A stretch of DNA of 64,000 nucleotides from an uncultured Cyclobacteriaceae bacterium (lineage in GTDB: Bacteria > Bacteroidota > Bacteroidia > Cytophagales > Cyclobacteriaceae): the NCBI GenBank assembly GCA_947492745.1, contig CANLOE010000017.1, forward strand, positions 16,261-80,260, read 5' to 3'. The notes below the pieces were generated by a model. That model saw only the letters and a list, made by a program, of their open reading frames with translations. It did not search any database and was not told the origin of the DNA. The position numbers were made by a program, and so were the translations under genes. Positions within the stretch are counted from its first letter, which is position 1, and each line of letters opens with the position of its first letter. This document shows, piece after piece, positions 20,401-28,889 of this stretch.

Positions 20401-20519
20401 CATCCTATACCGGATTTGACCCTGAGGTAGCTTCCAACAATCCTTTGCTCAGTTCTATTGATCTCGGCAAATACCCGGTATCGGCGACCTACCGATCGGG
20501 TGTAATGATAGATTTTTAA
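17448..20519 (+). CDS. SusC-like TonB-dependent outer membrane transporter
   Basis: The ATG at 17448 is preferred over a TTG 87 bp upstream because it begins a normal signal peptide (K-x-R then W-V-L-L-L-G-L-L, ending V-Q-A-Q). The resulting protein is 1023 residues. A carboxypeptidase-D-like regulatory domain comes first, then the SusC motif D-E-I-V-V-T-G-Y-G, a plug domain (containing P-L-Y-V-V-D-G-V) and a beta-barrel that ends in an aromatic residue (I-D-F). SusC proteins import oligosaccharides through the outer membrane with energy from TonB. It is followed after 19 bp by susD and is divergent from the HTCS gene. The substrate is inferred from neighbours to be a sulfated agaran oligosaccharide. 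Confidence 0.96.
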   Translation: MKTIVPIKFYCRSTLPRWVLLLGLLCCFELVQAQSHTVEGIVTAGDTKESIPGVTIVIKGTSKGTVSDINGKFALEVKDSNALLEFNYIGYSKQTVSLNGQSSITVTLEADIQTLDEIVVTGYGSQLKREVTGAVSQIKTEEINKFGTSDFATALQGQLAGVSVRNSSGSPGSNAVIKIRGTSSFQEGGSEPLYVVDGVTYVSNPNIAPQEIASIEVLKDGASAAIYGTRASAGVILITTKSGKPGKTQVSLDSYYGVQNITSNLFLANTQESLFINDLEQRSNSTNQFSPLESNPDALYYNTDWLEELQVNNAPIQNHSLSINGGKEDLQFSLVGTVFSQDGSLINSAYEKQSLRVNANYKKERFKTQMVVGVNRDVKTNEPWGLMYTALRQEPFRPGISPDDDNLQIKGDNPGRLGSFIGLLKQESTVDGNGLNGNLRFEYEIVNGLSLSANLGGSIGNTDNRFFTPAYTVTDADDELIVSASRPLASLQLIDTYSERSIMEYMARYNFEKGPHKLALLAGNTRETSEWDWKRSRANGIASNATPTLSNGSDAQISQTIDRSSLISFLGRVRYTFLSRYNFSASIRRDASSRFGPSNRWGTFPAASVGWNVSEEPFFAPLKSFFNDLKLRYGYALTGSDRIPNYAFTPGVISSADYILGGVIATGLSQPGFADPTIKWETNISSNLGIDMEFFDGRINLNIDIYKNNKQDMLQQVRTSPSDGAWGTYETIIQNVGDMENKGLEIASGYSTSIGELRLTFNGTLTRNVNTITQMINDQVIFGGWPNILRVAQTEPAAAYKEGLPAGALFLIPTDGVIKNEEELIAYRKLDANAALGDLKYVDSNNDGTIDNDDRQFAGSANPDFEYGLNIGMEYKGFDMSIQLYGIEGSEIYNGPKQYAYSTKRHKDLVYAWSANNPDSDIPTPRTAIEHANVRTYSDAFIEDGSFLRVRNLIIGYTLPERIISKMKLSKIRVYLSAQNPITWTSYTGFDPEVASNNPLLSSIDLGKYPVSATYRSGVMIDF

Positions 20520-20538
20520 CCTTGAACCAACCTGTACT

Positions 20539-22182
20539 ATGAAAAATATATGGAACCTATTACTGAATATCACTTTGGTGATTTTCTTTGCCGGTTGTAA
20601 TACCGAAGAATTTTTGACCGAAGCCAATCCCAATAACCTGAACGCAGATTCTTTCTGGAAGAATACTGCCGATGTCGATGCCGGTCTTTTGGCTACCTAT
20701 GGAGCACTCCAGTTCCAAGGGGTGATGGGTGCAACTGCCACTACCCAACTGCCCGTACGCTCGGATACGGGCCGGCCCAATAACTGGAATGCTACGGCAC
20801 GCTCTTTACAGACCCTTGCTTTCAATGACAATACTGAAGTTGTCAAGACCATGTGGGATGACTGTTATGAAGGGGTATACCGCGCCAATCAGGTCCTAGA
20901 ACACCTCGATGCAGTTTCCAATGCCGATAAAAGGCTTGAAATAGAAGCACAGGCCCACTTCCTGAGGGGACTTTTCAACTATTTCCTATTCCAAAGTTAT
21001 AACAAAGGAAGCATCATACTGCATACCGTTACTCCCAAAACCGTAGAAGACTTCAACAAATCCCTTGCTCCAAGAGAGCTTGTTTTTGATAGTATTCTGA
21101 AAGATTTCGAGTTCGCGGCAGACAATCTACCTGAGGTCTGGCCCATCTCCGATCAGGGGAGGGCTACTTGGGGAGCCGCTACGGCCATGCTAGGTAAGCT
21201 ATGGATCAACGAAAAAGAGTATGCAAAAGCCCTACCCTATTTCAAATCCATCGTCGAGCGACCTGACCTGTATTCATTGGCACCGGACATTAGTTGGAAT
21301 TTTGATGAAGATCATGAGTGGAATCCCGAATCCATCTTTGAAATCGCTTTTGACTCCTCACTGAAAGGAGGAAATACAGGTGGTGCCGATGACGGTTCGG
21401 ACCGGTCGGAGGGAACCAATAGAAACTATATCCTAGGTACAACGCAGTCCGGTGGATACCGTGTCATCATGCCTTCGTATTGGATAACCATGCTCTATAA
21501 GGAAGACCCTATGGACATGACAGACCCCCGCTATGAGGCCGATGATGTCTATACCTTACGTACTTCTGCTTCTATCGCTATTGCGGATGATACAGGCACG
21601 ACCTTATATCAGCGACCTTCGGATGAAGGGGGCGGATACAATAACAAAGAAGCTTCCTATGTGAAAAAATCCCAGAACTGGCAGTTGGAAAGAGAGCCTC
21701 TGATTACGGGAAACTCAGGCATCAACGAAAGGCTGATACGTTTGGCAGATATCTATCTTCTCTATGCAGAGACACTGTTGATGACAGGCGGTAGTTATAC
21801 CGAAGCGCTAGATCTCATCAACCTGATCAGAGACCGCGCGGGAGCAATGGACCTCGTAGAAAGCGACTATACCGCAGCTACGTTAATGGAACATATCATG
21901 TGGGTCGAAAGACCGCTAGAGCTGATGTTCGAAGGCCATGATACACGCTGGGAGGACCTGAGAAGATGGGGGAAAACCAGAGAGCAGTACGAGCGTCTAT
22001 CCCTGATGAAGTTTACGCTTGAGGGCAAAAACATACGGTGGTATGAACCGGCCGATAAAGATACTGATTCTGAAATTGTGCAGGAATTTATCGAGGCTGC
22101 GGAAATCTACAATCCCGAACTCCACGATTACTTTCCCATCCCGGTAACCGAGCAACTGACCAATCCCAATTTTGGCGATTGA
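20539..22182 (+). CDS. SusD-like surface glycan-binding lipoprotein
   Basis: The 547-residue protein starts with a signal peptide and lipobox (F-A-G-C, Cys20) followed by N-T-E-E-F-L-T-E, the usual SusD N-terminus, acidic enough to act as a surface export signal. Typical SusD segments follow: N-A-D-S-F-W-K, Y-R-A-N-Q-V-L-E-H, A-H-F-L-R-G-L-F-N-Y, R-A-T-W-G-A-A-T-A-M, and the C-terminal H-D-Y-F-P-I-P. It caps the SusC channel and captures glycan. It directly follows susC. The next gene of the presumed operon, a PKD lipoprotein, is separated from it by a 461-bp gap holding a transposon-like repeat. Confidence 0.96.
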   Translation: MKNIWNLLLNITLVIFFAGCNTEEFLTEANPNNLNADSFWKNTADVDAGLLATYGALQFQGVMGATATTQLPVRSDTGRPNNWNATARSLQTLAFNDNTEVVKTMWDDCYEGVYRANQVLEHLDAVSNADKRLEIEAQAHFLRGLFNYFLFQSYNKGSIILHTVTPKTVEDFNKSLAPRELVFDSILKDFEFAADNLPEVWPISDQGRATWGAATAMLGKLWINEKEYAKALPYFKSIVERPDLYSLAPDISWNFDEDHEWNPESIFEIAFDSSLKGGNTGGADDGSDRSEGTNRNYILGTTQSGGYRVIMPSYWITMLYKEDPMDMTDPRYEADDVYTLRTSASIAIADDTGTTLYQRPSDEGGGYNNKEASYVKKSQNWQLEREPLITGNSGINERLIRLADIYLLYAETLLMTGGSYTEALDLINLIRDRAGAMDLVESDYTAATLMEHIMWVERPLELMFEGHDTRWEDLRRWGKTREQYERLSLMKFTLEGKNIRWYEPADKDTDSEIVQEFIEAAEIYNPELHDYFPIPVTEQLTNPNFGD

Positions 22183-22230
22183 TCTTATAAAGTCCATGAA
22201 CCTTTTTGTCCAAGAACAATTTGCGCTTGA

Positions 22231-22547
22231 GAGACTGTTTTGAAATTAAAATTAAACCCAAAATGTTCGTTGGAACTTCGTCATGAGGACTTAAATGACA
22301 ATAAATCAGTGCGTTTTCTTGGGTTCAGCGTAGCATCGCTACGGTTAATTCAAAAAACGCATTCAGTTACTGATTTGAAGTCAGTTAAGTCCGGAATAGA
22401 TTTTCTAATGGACATTTTGGGTTAAATCTTATCATCGCTTACTTCGGTTGTCAAATCATGGACAAAGATAGCGGTGCTATCTGCAAAAATTTCCAAGAAA
22501 TGAGGGCCAAAAAGAAGTAGATAAGAGGTACAGTTTAAAACAGTCTC
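22231..22547. mobile_element. Element A: 317-bp copy inside the susCD operon
   Basis: The left end GAGACTGTTTTGAAA and the right end (inward, other strand) GAGACTGTTTTAAACTGTA match the element at 12503-12896. Module B lies inside at 22255-22423, bounded by AACCCAAA and TTTGGGTT, with a GTAGCATCGCTAC core. No target-site duplication is visible (TGA on the left, AAT on the right). It sits between susD and the PKD lipoprotein gene and fills most of the 461-bp gap; nothing else was recognised there. Confidence 0.72.
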
Positions 22548-22643
22548 AATATAAAATCGAATAACATACGGACTTTTCCTGTGTGAGGAAATATTGGACG
22601 TACTATAACCTGAATGCATAACGCATTATCCACAAAAAAATCT

Positions 22644-24167
22644 ATGAAAAATTACATATATCCACTCTTATTCATTATTATCAATACATTAGTACTAATC
22701 GGTTGCGAGGAGAAGTTCGAGCCACCGAATACAGGCTTTAGTGATCCTGTAGCGGTTAAAGGCCCCAGCACTATTGAAGTAGGCAACCTTGTTTCTTTTG
22801 GAGATATTTCGCGGGGAGTCGTTTCGCGTACCTGGACCGTTCCCGGTAGTGCCGAGATCATCAATGACAATGGGGGCCAGTCTTCTTCGCTCGAAATCAT
22901 CCATGTAAAGTTCAACAAGGTCGGTATACAGCCCATAAGACTCCAAAGTGAGTTTCAAAACGACGATATAACCATAGATACTACTTTCATGGTTACGGTA
23001 CTGGATTCCATAAAAGCTGATATCGGTTATGCTCTTGATACTACCGATGCCAATGCGGGTATTTTCAAAACTACCGATGACCCTATTGTCCTAGAAGCTG
23101 GAAAGCGTGTATACTTTGCTGAGACCAGTGCAGGTGGTCCGGATACGAGAATGTGGGAATTCGAAGGAGCTACTCCGGAAATCGCTGGCGAAGGCGAAGG
23201 GGATACCTTGGTTTCCGTTCTTTACAAAACCCCCGGCACCTATGATGTTATGCTTATATCTTCCCGTCAAAACCCAAAGGGACGCATAGATACCTTGACA
23301 TTGGATGACTTCGTGACCATAGTTCCCTCCACGGGACCTATCACGGTCACTTCAGCGAAAGAAGATGAAAAAGGGGTCTTTGCAGTGACTTTCAGTCATT
23401 ACTTTAAACCAACGGATATCGAAGTCAGTGACTTTTCACTTGATGTTGATGGTACTGCCCAAGAGTTGATTTCCGCCACCTTATCTACTGAAGATGAAAG
23501 GATCATCTATATCACTCCAAAAGAAGATGTGAAAAATTCCGCAGTCTCGATAACCTTGGCCTATAGCGGATCATCATTGGAGTCCAGTGATGATATACAA
23601 CTCGCTCCTTTTAAGGAGGTGAAGATGACAGCTTTTACACTCAACCTACTTCAGACGGCAGGTCTCGACCCTAGTTTTGAATCGAATCAGCTCACTGGAT
23701 GGAAAACCGAGCTCCAAGCCAATAGCGGACCGACTTCGGTACAAGGGGCCGAATTCATGCTGGCGCTTAAAGAAGATAGTTATCAAGGTAATGGAGCGTT
23801 AAAGGTATCGCTTAATAAGGATGCTGACGCTGTAGTGAATGATTTCACCCTGTTTACGGATGGAATCACCAACCCCATAACACTAGCGGCGAAGACCGTC
23901 CATAAAATGAATTATTGGTACAAAGTCATCGGTGATGCCGAAGAGTTTACCGTAGGTATTATGGCCGAAGATGGTACTACAAATATCGCCGAGGCTACTA
24001 TCGAGGGTTTCTCAGGAGGCGGCTCCGACTGGCAACAGAAAGAGCTTACTTTCGAAACATCGGAAGAAGCGCTGACGACCGGGCGAATAAGCATGCAATT
24101 CACTGGCAAAGAAGGAGTAAATTGTGATATCATTATCGATAATATCGCTATTTTCGCTTTAGAATGA
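22644..24167 (+). CDS. PKD-domain surface glycan-binding lipoprotein (SusE/SGBP-like)
   Basis: The ATG at 22644 is chosen because it begins the signal peptide (K-N-Y-I-Y-P-L-L-F-I) with lipobox L-I-G-C (Cys21) and an acidic C-E-E-K surface signal; an ATG 30 bp earlier is less likely. The protein is 507 residues. Two PKD-like domains follow (one with R-T-W-T-V-P-G, one with R-M-W-E-F-E-G-A), then a bacterial Ig-like segment and a C-terminal jelly-roll module (G-W-K-T-E-L near residue 355 onward) that resembles carbohydrate-binding modules. Its place after susC and susD suggests a surface protein that holds polysaccharide for the transporter. It is the same architecture as the two lipoproteins at 46850-50232. 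Confidence 0.85.
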   Translation: MKNYIYPLLFIIINTLVLIGCEEKFEPPNTGFSDPVAVKGPSTIEVGNLVSFGDISRGVVSRTWTVPGSAEIINDNGGQSSSLEIIHVKFNKVGIQPIRLQSEFQNDDITIDTTFMVTVLDSIKADIGYALDTTDANAGIFKTTDDPIVLEAGKRVYFAETSAGGPDTRMWEFEGATPEIAGEGEGDTLVSVLYKTPGTYDVMLISSRQNPKGRIDTLTLDDFVTIVPSTGPITVTSAKEDEKGVFAVTFSHYFKPTDIEVSDFSLDVDGTAQELISATLSTEDERIIYITPKEDVKNSAVSITLAYSGSSLESSDDIQLAPFKEVKMTAFTLNLLQTAGLDPSFESNQLTGWKTELQANSGPTSVQGAEFMLALKEDSYQGNGALKVSLNKDADAVVNDFTLFTDGITNPITLAAKTVHKMNYWYKVIGDAEEFTVGIMAEDGTTNIAEATIEGFSGGGSDWQQKELTFETSEEALTTGRISMQFTGKEGVNCDIIIDNIAIFALE

Positions 24168-24252
24168 GCCATGAATCAAAAAAAATACCAAGAAACCCAT
24201 ATTGCCCTAAGCTGAGTCGGAGCTTGCTCCATGTGCCGGAAAAAACAAGAGT

Positions 24253-24280
24253 AGGACCAAGTGGATACGCACTTGGTCCT
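24253..24280 (+). terminator. Stem-loop after the susCD-SGBP operon
   Basis: An 11-bp perfect stem (AGGACCAAGTG with its complement) closes a 6-base loop, 85 bp after the lipoprotein stop. The following bases are A-rich (GAAAAAAT), not T-rich, on the plus strand, so it is a weak intrinsic terminator or an RNA-end stabilising hairpin. Confidence 0.5.
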
Positions 24281-24410
24281 GAAAAAATACTATAGGGTAT
24301 ATAAATAAATGCGATGTAGAACAGTTCTTTGAATCTTTTACGGCGATGTCATGGTTGATAACTTTGATCGAGACGCGCTCAATACATACTTTAAAACTTA
24401 TTATAGAATT

Positions 24411-25955
24411 ATGAATACCAGACTCTTGATTGGGAACACAATGATTGTTCTGTTATCAATGATATGCCTAAGCTGCGGTTCGAAAGGTCAGGAAAAAGTG
24501 CCTACACCCCCATCATCGGCAACTCCAAAATTCGAAGCCAACTGGAGTTCCATCAAAAAGAACTACAAAGACCCAGAGTGGTTCAACGATGCCAAATTTG
24601 GGATTTTCATTCACTGGGGCGCCTATGCAGTACCGGCCTACCGTTCGGAGTGGTACCCTCGATGGATGTATATGGATACGGCAACCTTTTCCGCGGGTTT
24701 GGACCATGAGTCCGACGGGCCGAGTCCTGTCTATACTTATCATAAAGAGCGCTATGGCAACCAAAAAGATTTTGGTTATAAAGACTTTATTCCGGAATTC
24801 AAAGGAGAGAAGTTCGATGCCAATGCGTGGATTGACCTGTTCAAAAAAGCAGGAGCAAAATATGTTATTCCCGTAGCCGACCATCACGATGGTTTCGCGA
24901 TGTACAAATCCAATACCACACGGTGGAACGCCTACGAAATGGGTCCAAAAAGGGACGTACTGGGAGAGCTTTTTGAAGTGGGCCGCCAAAAAGGCATGAT
25001 TATGGGTACCTCTTCCCACTATGCCTTTAACTGGTCCTATTACAATAAAAAGAAGCACTTCGATACAATGGACCCTCAGTACGCTGATCTTTATGGAAGC
25101 AAGGGAAGTGATCTTAACGAACCCGTATCAGAAGAGTTCAAAGAAAAATGGTGGGCCAGGACCAAAGATGTCATTGACAATTATCAACCTGACATTTTAT
25201 GGTTGGATTTTTACATCGACATCCCTGATTTTGCAGATTCGCGACTGAAACTGGCGGCCTATTATTACAATAAAGGTGTCGAATGGGATAAGGAAGTAGT
25301 ACTTCAGGACAAAAATTTCAATCATGATGCTTTTCCGGAAGGGACGGTTATTTATGATTTGGAACGTGGTAAACTACCCGGTATACGGAAACTGCCCTGG
25401 CAGACGGATACTTCCATCGGTAAGAACTCATGGTGTTATGTTGGAAATTGGGAATCCAAAACCCCCAATACCTTGATCGATGACCTTATCGATATTGTCA
25501 GTAAAAACGGTAATCTATTACTGAATGTAGGTCCAAAAGCGGACGGCACCATTCCTGCCGATCAAGAGAATGTACTCTTAGAAATCGGTAAATGGCTAAC
25601 AATCAATGGAGAGGCTATTTATGATACTGAGCCTTGGACTATTTTCGGGGAAGGGCCTACACAAGTGGCTACGGGGCATCATACCGAAAAGCAGAACGAA
25701 GAGTTAACAGCGGCCGATGTGCGTTTTACCCATAAGGAAGGCAAAGTATACATCATGGCCATGGATTTTAGCGATAATGGGCAGTATCATATCCAGTCCT
25801 TAGGAAGCAATAGTGAGTATTTGGACAAAAAAATCGAATCGGTAAGACCACTGTCCAAGCACAAGAACCTGACTTGGGAACAAAAGCCCGACGGGCTGCA
25901 CATTCAGGTAGACACTTCCGGCAAGTACGCCTGCGTATTTGAAGTGACGCTGTAA
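24411..25955 (+). CDS. GH29 family alpha-L-fucosidase / possible alpha-L-galactosidase
   Basis: The ATG at 24411 is chosen because it begins the signal peptide with lipobox L-S-C (Cys22); an in-frame ATG 60 bp upstream adds a hydrophilic leader. The protein is 514 residues. GH29 hallmarks are F-G-I-F-I-H-W-G near residue 63, D-H-H-D-G-F near 157, and the nucleophile Asp266 in D-I-L-W-L-D-F. The C-terminal beta domain is present. The family cleaves alpha-L-fucose, and some members take alpha-L-galactose, the C6-hydroxylated equivalent. Agarans such as porphyran contain L-galactose-6-sulfate, so after desulfation an exo-alpha-L-galactosidase role fits the context; this is inference. The gene lies between the SusCD operon and the GH86 gene, all on the plus strand. 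Confidence 0.9.
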   Translation: MNTRLLIGNTMIVLLSMICLSCGSKGQEKVPTPPSSATPKFEANWSSIKKNYKDPEWFNDAKFGIFIHWGAYAVPAYRSEWYPRWMYMDTATFSAGLDHESDGPSPVYTYHKERYGNQKDFGYKDFIPEFKGEKFDANAWIDLFKKAGAKYVIPVADHHDGFAMYKSNTTRWNAYEMGPKRDVLGELFEVGRQKGMIMGTSSHYAFNWSYYNKKKHFDTMDPQYADLYGSKGSDLNEPVSEEFKEKWWARTKDVIDNYQPDILWLDFYIDIPDFADSRLKLAAYYYNKGVEWDKEVVLQDKNFNHDAFPEGTVIYDLERGKLPGIRKLPWQTDTSIGKNSWCYVGNWESKTPNTLIDDLIDIVSKNGNLLLNVGPKADGTIPADQENVLLEIGKWLTINGEAIYDTEPWTIFGEGPTQVATGHHTEKQNEELTAADVRFTHKEGKVYIMAMDFSDNGQYHIQSLGSNSEYLDKKIESVRPLSKHKNLTWEQKPDGLHIQVDTSGKYACVFEVTL

Positions 25956-26228
25956 TAGGACTTCCGTAATTCCTCGATTCCATACGGGAAATCGGGAACA
26001 AGAAGGTATACGCATCTGAAGATAGATATGGAAACCTTCTCTTTCGCATAGATTTAGACTTTTTGTTGGGCACCGAGAATTTTGGCTTTTGTACCCTGAT
26101 AAAGGCTTTTTTTTCTTGTATAACCAAAGCTACGGAACTTAAAAAAAAGACAAAATAAGGGTGCTAAATGTGAAATTTACGGGTAAAGAAAAAGTCTAAA
26201 TCACTTCCATAAGTAAAAAGGAATTATC

Positions 26229-28340
26229 ATGAGAAATATCATCGGTATCAAACGTTTTTTTTTCTGGATGGCCCTGTTATCCTGTCTTTCGGGGCATGCT
26301 CAGACCAAAGTTACCATTGACTACCGTATCCAACGGTTTTTAGGGAATGTCTCTGAGCTGGATAGAACCAAGTATTTCAACTACCATGGTCTGGGTAATG
26401 ACGATGATTATAGGATTTTCAAATCAGATTTTGATGCCTCCGATGGAAGAGGTTTTTGGGCACCGTACTCCTTCGCAAAAAGTTCAACAGGTGAAATAGG
26501 CAAGTATCCAGCACCCAAAAGCGGAAGTTCCGAAATCAGAAAAGTAAACCGTTTTGTGGCCACCGAGCATCCACGTAATGTTGTTCGCTATAATTTGAGT
26601 AAGGAATCTGCTGCGGACTGGGCCGTTGAGTACTTTCTGAACTATACCGATGATAGCAATAGGCCCGAAATCTTCGAACCCATGAACGAACCTTTCGTAC
26701 ATGCCGATGATGACGTGTTTACTGCCGAACAACCTGACTCCGAAAAGATGAGAGAGCGTATGGCAGAATGGTTCGGAGCGATAGGTAAAAAAATACATGC
26801 TACTCCGGAGCTGGCCAATATGAAGGTAATCGGATATTCTTCTGCATGGCCATCCGTGGAGCTTTGGGACTTTGGCCACTGGGATACCCGCATGAAAATG
26901 TTCATGGATATAGCGGGCGAGGATATGGACGGTTTTGCCACACATCTCTATGACGGTGTCAATGTCACGGGGCAGAACAACAGGCGGTCAGGGAGTAACG
27001 CAGCGGCCATATTGGACCTGATAGAGAACTATAGTTATATTAAATGGAAAGAGGTCAAGCCACATGCCATCACCGAATATGGCGCCATAGAATCCGGTTA
27101 TGACCCCGGTTTCAATCCTGCCAAGAGTATCCAGTCCGTTAAGTCCATCAACCACATGCTCTTCGACCTACTGGAGAGAGAGGACAGGATGATGATCTCC
27201 ATTCCTTTTATCACGGGAAAGGCAATATGGCATATCAACGAGGCCAATGATTATCAATACTATACCCCCTCTTTATGGAGACCTACAAAGGTCACCCCTA
27301 CCGCTGATCCCAATAAACCGAAAATAGAAGGTTGGCAATATACACCCCGCATCCATTTTTATCATCAATGGAAAGATGTAAAAGGCAAACGGGTCTTCGT
27401 CTACAGTCATCATCCCGATATACAGGCGCAGGCTTTTGTAGCCTCGAACCAATTGTACTTGGCACTGAGTAATCTCGATGATAACAATAAATCCCTGTCC
27501 CTGGACTTTGTGAACAGCTTGGACGGCCTACAATCCCTTCGGGTCAAAGCGCTGAAAGTATACGCACGTGAGGACCCTGTTTATACCGACGAGATCTCCA
27601 CCTCAGCTCCCTCTACGGTAACACTTATCGGGGGTGAAACCGTCGTTATGGAGTACACTTTCGACAAGGATATCGATTTTAATAATCAAATACGTACCGC
27701 TAATTACTATACCGAAAACTATCTGGAAGATATACTTTCCAATCGTGAAATCCTGTATTCTTTTAAAGGTGTCGACATAGGGTCAAGTATTGCCAAATTG
27801 AAAATGAGCATCGGCAGGACCCATGACAGGTCCAAACGCCCCCTCATCAAAATCAATGGAACACCCATCCATGTTCCGGGAAACTGGAAGGGTTATGACC
27901 AAGCCAATCGCGATGAGTTCTTTGGTACCATTGATATCCCTTTCAGTGGAAAATTACTGAAAGAAGATAACACCGTCTCTATCACCTTTCCTGACCGCGG
28001 TGGCAAGATCAGCTCTTTGATACTATCAGTGGACAAGTTCGAAATGCCGGAACCCGACCTAGAGCTCATTGCAGAAGCGGTATTGGGAGTAGCAGAGGAG
28101 AAATCCATGGAGGTCACTGCTTTTCCGAACCCAAGTCGATCACAGATCAGCATTCAAAGCAAATATCAGATAAAGGACATCCTGCTTTTGGATACTATGG
28201 GGCGCAGCCTATGGCGAAAAGATAATGTTCGAGCCACTACTTTCACCATCAACATGGATAATCTGGTGCATGGAAAAGTGTACTTTATACAGCTAGGTAC
28301 CACCAAGGGTTACTTTATGGAAAAAATAGTCCTTGAGTGA
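26229..28340 (+). CDS. GH86 family endo-hydrolase (beta-porphyranase or beta-agarase), T9SS cargo
   Basis: This 703-residue protein has a signal peptide ending G-H-A-Q (about residue 25). The GH86 barrel shows the acid/base Glu154 in P-M-N-E-P-F and the nucleophile Glu283 in I-T-E-Y-G-A, then two beta-sandwich domains (about 380-620). The C-terminus from about residue 625 (A-F-P-N-P-S onward to I-V-L-E) is a type A T9SS sorting domain, so the enzyme should be secreted or surface-attached. GH86 cleaves beta-1,4 bonds of agarose or porphyran. With sulfatases and a GH29 enzyme in the same region, a porphyran-like substrate is the better guess. It lacks the CBM6 and Ig modules of the later GH86 proteins. 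Confidence 0.93.
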   Translation: MRNIIGIKRFFFWMALLSCLSGHAQTKVTIDYRIQRFLGNVSELDRTKYFNYHGLGNDDDYRIFKSDFDASDGRGFWAPYSFAKSSTGEIGKYPAPKSGSSEIRKVNRFVATEHPRNVVRYNLSKESAADWAVEYFLNYTDDSNRPEIFEPMNEPFVHADDDVFTAEQPDSEKMRERMAEWFGAIGKKIHATPELANMKVIGYSSAWPSVELWDFGHWDTRMKMFMDIAGEDMDGFATHLYDGVNVTGQNNRRSGSNAAAILDLIENYSYIKWKEVKPHAITEYGAIESGYDPGFNPAKSIQSVKSINHMLFDLLEREDRMMISIPFITGKAIWHINEANDYQYYTPSLWRPTKVTPTADPNKPKIEGWQYTPRIHFYHQWKDVKGKRVFVYSHHPDIQAQAFVASNQLYLALSNLDDNNKSLSLDFVNSLDGLQSLRVKALKVYAREDPVYTDEISTSAPSTVTLIGGETVVMEYTFDKDIDFNNQIRTANYYTENYLEDILSNREILYSFKGVDIGSSIAKLKMSIGRTHDRSKRPLIKINGTPIHVPGNWKGYDQANRDEFFGTIDIPFSGKLLKEDNTVSITFPDRGGKISSLILSVDKFEMPEPDLELIAEAVLGVAEEKSMEVTAFPNPSRSQISIQSKYQIKDILLLDTMGRSLWRKDNVRATTFTINMDNLVHGKVYFIQLGTTKGYFMEKIVLE

Positions 28341-28510
28341 TAGTAATGCTCTAGAGGCTCAAGTCAAAAATCCGGGAAGTTTTGAAACAGACCGATGCCT
28401 GCGCGTGAAGGTTTGCGTGAGTTGGTACGAGATGACCTTATGCAGGAGAAAACGTATAACTTTCAGATTCTCTTCGTTTTGCTAATTCTTAGAATGGCTC
28501 TATCCGTTAT

Positions 28511-28889
28511 TTACGGTAGGTTTTCGGTCCATTTTTTCATGTCAGCGGCATACTCTTTGATACTTGCTTCTTCTGTCCGCCCTATAACGTCATCGAAAAA
28601 AGGGATTCCATCTTTGCCCAACATACGGGCCGTAAATCCCAAAATCCTATTGTTCAGTAGTACATCATTAGGGTTGTCCCTCAAAAAAAACCATTACTAC
28701 TGGCTTCAGCCAAGTAAACTCCTAATTGTCGGCCGCTTCTTCCATAAGGAACAACAATAGTTCGATATGTTGGGAAAGGGTCGTTTTCAGCCATGTTTTC
28801 AATAACCACTTTACCTGATCGGTGGAAGGTGTTTCTACTCCTAGGTTCAGGAGTTCATCATGGAACAGCATCAGCTCGAAGCCATTGAA
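28511..28889 (-). pseudogene. Decayed coding fragment, frameshifted
   Basis: Read on the minus strand, protein-like sequence appears in consecutive frames. One segment (about 28842-28684) reads through G-K-V-V-I-E-N-M-A-E-N-D-P-F-P-T-Y and ends N-G-F-F at a run of eight T. After a +/-1 shift at that run, R-D-N-P-N-D-V-L-L-N-N-R-I-L-G-F continues to a stop at 28513-28511 after K-W-T-E-N-L-P. Further upstream a third frame has G-F-E-L-M-L-F-H-D-E-L-L. No start codon fits and no family was recognised. It abuts the module C repeat. It appears to be the C-terminal remains of a lost gene. Confidence 0.4.

Noticed and set aside
28395..28760. Plus-strand frame of 121 codons
   Set aside because: It matches no family, and the minus strand of the same stretch has better protein-like sequence; likely chance.
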